A DNA stretch of 64,000 nucleotides from Gigantopelta aegis. Lineage: Eukaryota; Mollusca; Gastropoda; Neomphalida; Peltospiridae. The stretch covers positions 13,619,610 to 13,683,609 of the forward strand of contig NC_054713.1 in NCBI RefSeq assembly GCF_016097555.1, given 5' to 3'. This document shows positions 58,796-64,000 of this stretch, piece by piece. The position numbers and the translations under genes were made by a program. The notes beneath the pieces were generated by a model, which did not search any database, was not told the origin of the DNA, and saw only the letters and a list, made by a program, of their open reading frames with translations. Position 1 is the first letter of the stretch. Each line of letters opens with the position of its first letter.

Positions 58796-58906
58796 TCAGA
58801 ATTCTTATTTTCTGTCTTGCTTTCAACAAACACAGATACCATGGTTTCTGAAGGTGTTGGTGATATACTTTTGTGATGAGATGACTTCCATTAAATCCTA
58901 CAACTG

Positions 58907-59232
58907 TGGGGGGGGGGGGGGGGGGGGGGGGCGGGGCAGGATGTAGCTCAGTGGTAAAGTGCTCGCTTGATGCACGGTCGGTTTGGGATCGATCCCCGTC
59001 GGTGGGCCCATTGAGCTATTTCTCGTTCTAGCCAGTGCACCACGACTGGTACATCAGAAAATGTGGTATGTGCAATCCTGTCTGTGGGATGGTGCATACA
59101 AAAGATCCCTTTGTACTAATGGAAAAATGTAGCGGGTTTTCTCTCTCGGACTACATGTCAAAATTATCAAATGTTTCACATCCAATTAATAAATAAATTA
59201 ATAAATCAGTGTCGTTAAACAAAACAAACTTC
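58907..59232 (+). mobile_element. G tract fused to SINE, head 1 with tail 1
   Basis: About 25 G directly precede the SINE start (GCAGGATGTAGCTCAGTGGT); tail is shortened near CATCCAATTAATAAATAAAT. Confidence 0.88.
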
Positions 59233-59369
59233 TTCCTACAACTGATTCTTTAAACTGATTTGTCCCACCAGTCTCGCCACACCAGTACCAAACTTAATTT
59301 ACTATAGTCTGCTAGAATTTAAACTTCGGAATATGGCATCCTAGTGGCGTGTTCATGAGGCCAAGGGCT

Positions 59370-59711
59370 TGTGAACAATTTGACTGGTACCATCATCTTC
59401 TATCACATCACATTCATCTATCAATAGGTGCAAAAACCAGTCTAATGAGCAACTATGAACAATTTGACTGGTACCATCATCTTCTATCACATCACATTCA
59501 TCTATCATTAGGTACAAAAACCAGTCTAATGAGCAACTATGAACAATTTGACTGGTACCATCATCTTCTATCACATCTCATTCATCTATCAATAGGTGCA
59601 AAAACCAGTCTAATGAGCAACTATGAACAATTTGACTGGTACCATCATCTTCTATCACATCACATTCATCTGACTTTGGGTCCAAAAACCAGTCTAGTGA
59701 GCAACCGTGAT
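59370..59711 (+). repeat. 84-bp tandem repeat, 4 copies
   Basis: Unit contains AACAATTTGACTGGTACCAT and AACCAGTCTAATGAGCAACT. As 84 is 28 codons, frames stay open: + strand 59349-59726 encodes EQFDWYHHLLSHHIHLSIGA repeats, and the minus strand is also open. With no domain and both strands open, I treat it as non-coding. Confidence 0.85.
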
Positions 59712-59817
59712 CACTTGCCCTTCTGAACATACCTCTGCGATCAAAACTCATCATTAGAGAAACAAATGTGGAACAAATTCTATCTTTTTCATGAATAGTT
59801 GCAAATTTATCAGAAAA

Positions 59818-60576
59818 TAGAGATTATTATTCGAGCTTGAGTATAGCAACTGATTTTATGAAACGAGTTTCAGGATTCTTTTATTGCCCAAGCGAGATCA
59901 AGGATAATATATTAATCCCGAAATGATTCACACGCGAGTGTAATAATTTCTTTATTATCTATATTATTAAATTTTATGAACAGGCAAACAAGGGCGGTGT
60001 CAAAATATTTCAAACGTAATCAGAAGGAGATGATGTCATTTTCTGAAATTTTGGTAAGCGATTACACAAAGCTAAGAATGGGGAAGCAACATTATGTTAT
60101 GACGTTGCTTCCCAAAATTATGTCATTCATTGGTCACGTGAAATTGTGATGACACGTGAGTCAATATTGGTTATCTATAGAGATTATTATCCGAGCTTGT
60201 GTGTCGTACTGATTTTACGAAACAAGTGTCAGGATTTTTGTATTGCGATATCGAGGGTAATACATTAATCCTGACAAGAGTTTCGTAAAATCAATACGAC
60301 ACACACGCAAGTGTAATAATTTCTTTATTATCCATATTATTATTGTCATTTTTTTCATGAATAACAAGGCCCAAGGGCCATCTCAAAATGTTTCAACCAC
60401 AACTAGGAGACAACGAAATGATGTCATATTTCACAGGCACAGTCTGAGCTAGGACTGGAGAAGCAACGTCATGTTATGACATTGCTTCCCAACATTATGT
60501 CATTGCACTTATTACACGTATGCTTCATATGATTATTATTAACCCGGTTATGTTGAACCATGTGGATAATAATTAC
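59818..60576. mobile_element. Two tandem copies of foldback element FB-2
   Basis: 59818-60176 and 60177-60576, each starting TAGAGATTATTAT, with inverted arms (ACTGATTTTACGAAAC / GTTTCGTAAAATCA in the second) and ending at GGTTATCTAT and GTGGATAATAAT. The first is more diverged. CRE-like sites of the intronic copy are mutated here (ATGATGTCAT). Confidence 0.75.
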
Positions 60577-60976
60577 CTGTATATCTTGAACTATGTGGAT
60601 ATTAATTCTTTTATGCAGTCAAAAAACGGTCATCTGTCGCACTAGTAGTTATATAGAGAGAATTCGTCACAAATACTGATTACCTAGAGGAGGTTGATAT
60701 TTTACACACATGTATTAAAAAACACTAGTAGAGAATAAAACTTTAATTTGATATTTAGTAAATCAGTTCTAAAGTCGTCTTAATTTGTAATATGTCATAA
60801 TCACAATTGGCACAAATGTAGTTCAACATCATTCACGTTTAACTAAATCTTATCAAAACGTTATGCTCAATAAATATATTAACCAGGTTAATAATGTAAA
60901 ATATCAAATGGATTTATGACATGGATATTACAATGGGACAAATTTACAAAGCCTGTGTATGTCTTACATATGTGAA
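60577..60976. other. No gene recognised
   Basis: AT-rich sequence with no feature I can support. Confidence 0.5.
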
Positions 60977-61514
60977 ACTACATACATTTAACAAAAATAG
61001 CCTTCGTAAACTTTTGGCAAGCTGATTAATACTTTCAGCACTTCACCCCTATGTATAAGAAATAGTAAATAATATTGTTGTAGGGAATATAAAACTACAT
61101 ACATTTACAAAGCTCAAACACCTGCATTTAACAAAAATAGCCTTCGTAAACTTTTGGCAAGCTGATTAATACTTTCAGCACTTCACCCCTATGTATAAGA
61201 AATAGTAAATAATATTGTTGTAGGGAATATAAAACTACATACATTTACAAAGCTCAAACACCTGCATTTAACAAAAATAGCCTTCGTAAACTTTTGGCAA
61301 GCTGATTAATACTTTCAGCACTTCACCCCTATGTATAAGAAATAGTAAATAATATTGTTGTAGGGAATATAAAACTACATACATTTACAAAGCTCAAACA
61401 CCGGCATTTAACAAAAATAGCCTTCGTAAACTTTTGGCAAGCTGATTAATACTTTCAGCACTTCACCCCTATGTATAAGAAATAGTAAATAATATTGTTG
61501 TAGGGAATATAAAA
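60977..61514 (+). repeat. 140-bp tandem repeat, about 3.8 copies
   Basis: TAGGGAATATAAAACTACAT recurs at 61081, 61221 and 61361 and in part at 61501; copies are nearly identical (one C/G difference near 61403). Confidence 0.95.
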
Positions 61515-61606
61515 TATATATAATAATACTCCAGCCAGTGACTATTGTCGCTGATCAAAGGTGTGGTTTAAATATGATTGCAGCAGGCTTTTTTCTCTCC
61601 ATCATT

Positions 61607-61852
61607 CATTTCAACTTATTTTCGTGCTTATATCCAATCAAGGTTCAAGCATGTTGTCCTGGGCACACACCTCAGCTATCTGGGCACACACCTCAGCTAT
61701 CTGGGCCATCTGTCCAGGACAGAGGGACAGTTATTTGTTAGTGGTCAGTGATTAGTTAGAGAGAAGAGGGTATAGTGGTCTTACACCTCCTGATTGAGTC
61801 ATTAAAACTCACTCTGGGTGGCTTATGTCCGATGGCTTAACCACGACACCAG
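61607..61852 (-). mobile_element. SINE, head 4, antisense
   Basis: TCGTGCTTATATCCAATCAA tail, CAGGACAGAGGGACAG, CTCACTCTGGGTGGC and TTAACCACGACACC. A 21-bp piece (TGGGCACACACCTCAGCTAT) is tandemly duplicated. Confidence 0.88.
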
Positions 61853-62309
61853 TTTCTCTCCATCACTTAACATGCTATACCACGGGTCATAACTGTCAAA
61901 AACTTCGCCCCTGATATTTGCTGATTAAACAATGTGCTGGGGGTGTTACTGGACAAATATTCTTCGCAGTCCGAGTTCAGCGCAAGTCATCATTTGTTGG
62001 GGAACGAAGACCATCAGTAATAATCTGTAAGAGGTTGAAGGCAGTGGTCAACTTTAAGAGGCGTCCATGCATCTATGACAGAGAATACTACATGTGCGGC
62101 TGTTGGGACACCATTTAGCTTACGAGTTGGTTTGAAACAAATCCTAATGCAGGCCACAGCACTGGTGTAGGAAGGGGCGGGGGGGCAGGCAAGGGGGGCA
62201 TGTGCTCCCCACTTTTCAGATATTTCTCTTTATATTTGCTTTATAATAGTGTAATGGTGTGTAAATATAAAACTGTGCCACCCCCCTCCCCCGGCACCTT
62301 TCTAATGCC
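61853..62309. other. No gene recognised
   Basis: A 66-codon frame at 61918-62118 shows no domain. G-rich patch at 62175-62200. Confidence 0.45.
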
Positions 62310-62590
62310 ACTGCATAGGATTTCAAATTTCATAGGAAAACCTTTTTGGGTCCGTGCCTTGTGATCATGGGAACCCATCGGAAACTGTATATATAATTTT
62401 TTCGTTGAATAGTCGATATAGTAATCATGGGAAGCAAATTTTTGGTTCCGTGAATTTACCGACACAGTACCAGAAACGACTGTTTCCGTGAATTTACCGA
62501 CACAGTACCAGAAACGACTGTTTCCGTGAATTTACCGACACAGTACCAGAAATGACTGTTTCCGTGAAATCGAAGGACCTGTAATGAGCA
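62310..62590 (-). repeat. Repeat R2, antisense, with a 38-bp tandem expansion
   Basis: TGCCTTGTGATCATGGGAAC matches 25140-25175. The piece TTTCCGTGAATTTACCGACA...ACGACTG is repeated three times at 62440-62545. Confidence 0.8.
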
Positions 62591-62756
62591 AAAGCAAGTT
62601 TGATATATTTTTAAACAACGAGTTGTCAGATAAATGCAGTACTCTATTTTTTACAGGTTTAAAATAAATTCTTTTCCACATAAAACGTATTTATGGCCCC
62701 ATAGCTTGTAGTTAACTTAAGCGGTACAGCTTTAGGTCGTTATTTGATTTTTTCAT

Positions 62757-62937
62757 TGCAACTTATTTCCATACTTATGTCCAATTAAGGTTCAGGCACG
62801 CTGTCCTGGGCACACACCTCAGCTATCTTGGCCGTCTGTCCAGGACAGACGGTTAGTGGTTAGTTAGAGAGACGAGGGTGTAGTGGTCTTAAAACTACCT
62901 ACTGAGTCGTTAAAACTCGCTCTGGGTCAAGATCATG
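62757..62937 (-). mobile_element. SINE, head 4, antisense, truncated by the 72-bp array
   Basis: Runs from TTTCCATACTTATGTCCAAT to CGTTAAAACTCGCTCTGGGT, where tandem repeat sequence takes over. Confidence 0.85.
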
Positions 62938-63545
62938 ACTAGGGAGAGAACTGAGATAATTACTTGCTAAAGAATCAACATCATCATCTGCTGCTGAATC
63001 AAGATCGTGACTAGGGAGAGAAATGAGATAATTACTTGCTAAAGAATCAACATCATCATCTGCTGCTGAATCAAGATCGTGACTAGGGAGAGAACTGAGA
63101 TAATTACTTGCTAAAGAATCAACATCATCATCTGCTGCTGAATCAAGATCGTGACTAGGGAGAGAAATGAGATAATTACTTGCTAAAGAATCAACATCAT
63201 CATCTGCTGCTGAATCAAGATCGTGACTAGGGAGAGAAATGAGATAATTACTTGCTAAAGAATCAACATCATCATCTGCTGCTGAATCAAGATCGTGACT
63301 AGGGAGAGAAATGAGATAATTACTTGCTAAAGAATCAACATCATCATCTGCTGCTGAATCAAGATCGTGACTAGGGAGAGAAATGAGGTAATTACTTAAT
63401 AAAGAATCAACATCATCACCTGCTGCTGAATCAAGATCGTGACTAGGGAGAGAAATGAGATAATTACTTGCTAAAGAATCAACATCATCATCTGTTGCTG
63501 AATCAAGATCGTGACTAGTGAGAGAACTGAGATAATTACTTAATA
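62938..63545 (-). repeat. 72-bp tandem repeat, about 8.5 copies, open as 24-residue repeats
   Basis: Unit includes GAATCAAGATCGTGACTAGG and AACATCATCATCTGCTGCT. The minus-strand frame 62899-63609 (236 residues) reads SNYLISLPSHDLDSAADDDV repeats, acidic and Asp-rich. Substitutions between copies are mostly non-synonymous (Ile/Ser, Ala/Leu, Asp/Gly, Pro/Thr), and the frame runs out into SINE sequence (PERVLTTQ), so a real gene is unlikely. Confidence 0.8.
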
Positions 63546-63609
63546 AAGACAAAATAGACAACTGCAACATTTGACCCCCCAAAAATGCACTAGGCGTCGA
63601 GCATGGCAA

Positions 63610-63692
63610 TAGTAGTTATTTACTATCCCAACATTGAATATCACTAGCCATGGGAGTGGGGGCTACCATAATCTAGAATCCCTGCAATTCAG
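63610..63692 (-). repeat. Repeat R3, antisense
   Basis: CACTAGCCATGGGAGTGGGG and CTACCATAATCTAGAA match 33680-33740 in reverse. Confidence 0.65.
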
Positions 63693-63937
63693 GCTGTGCT
63701 TAATTAATTTTCAGATGTACACAACAATGAATCTTCGGTATCTCTCCACTTTGTAATTACCCTGTTTAATTCTGATATCAATATGTTATATAAGTACAGA
63801 TTAAGATTATCTAATGTCTGTTTGCTATATGTAATATGTAAGGTAATGAACTCGGGGGGGGGTACGACCATCCGTGACATTACCATAACACATTTATGGG
63901 ACAATAAACTTCTTCTTTTTTTGAATAAAATAAAAAT
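63693..63937. other. No gene recognised
   Basis: AT-rich, with an 8-base G run near 63854. Nothing supported. Confidence 0.5.
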
Positions 63938-64000
63938 TACAGTGAAACCCCCCTAAACCGGACACCCCTGGGACCAAGTAATTTGTCCAGGTTTAAGAGG
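63938..64000 (+). mobile_element. Pogo/Tigger-like MITE, left end, cut by window edge
   Basis: TTACAGTGAAACCCCCCTAA and CCGGACACCCCTGGGACCAA match the element at 27506-27686. Confidence 0.75.

Overview
The window is animal nuclear DNA: split genes with GT-AG introns, a very high load of tRNA-derived SINEs, MITEs, Tc1-type transposons, microsatellites and minisatellites, and no operons or prokaryotic signals. A mollusc, probably a gastropod, fits the SINE style and the gene-poor, repeat-rich texture; that assignment is from general impression and was not checked by any search.

There is one clear host gene. EXOSC10 (the Rrp6 3'-5' exoribonuclease of the nuclear RNA exosome) runs on the + strand from 22436 to 57319. 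I could place 22 coding exons whose phases all agree; together they give 2706 nt, or 901 residues, against 885 in human. The PMC2NT region, all five DEDDy catalytic residues, the HRDC region and the basic C-terminal tail are present, so the gene looks functional.

Layout. 1-22.3 kb is intergenic and made of repeats: a dead Tc1 element (877-2370), MITEs sharing TTAAAGGGACA ends, a 209-bp G tract, a CGTA-rich patch (5290-5825), a 3.2-kb inserted element whose target was another MITE (11964-15145), a 100-bp satellite, CT microsatellites and a LINE reverse transcriptase relic. 22.4-57.3 kb is EXOSC10, whose introns carry about 25 SINE copies, several foldback elements, an apparently intact Tc1 transposon (40088-41700), a 1.6-kb 25-bp minisatellite and a second minisatellite whose units contain a copy of the exon 18 splice donor. 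57.3-64 kb is again repeats, including tandem arrays of 52, 84, 140 and 72 bp.

The most interesting observations concern how repeats and EXOSC10 splicing interact: a 97%-identical broken duplicate of the start of exon 13, decoy donor copies downstream of exon 18, a SINE tail that supplies the pyrimidine tract of exon 4, and a CpG-decay gradient across the 25-bp minisatellite. I did not find a new multi-gene system; this is an ordinary housekeeping gene in an unusually busy repeat landscape.
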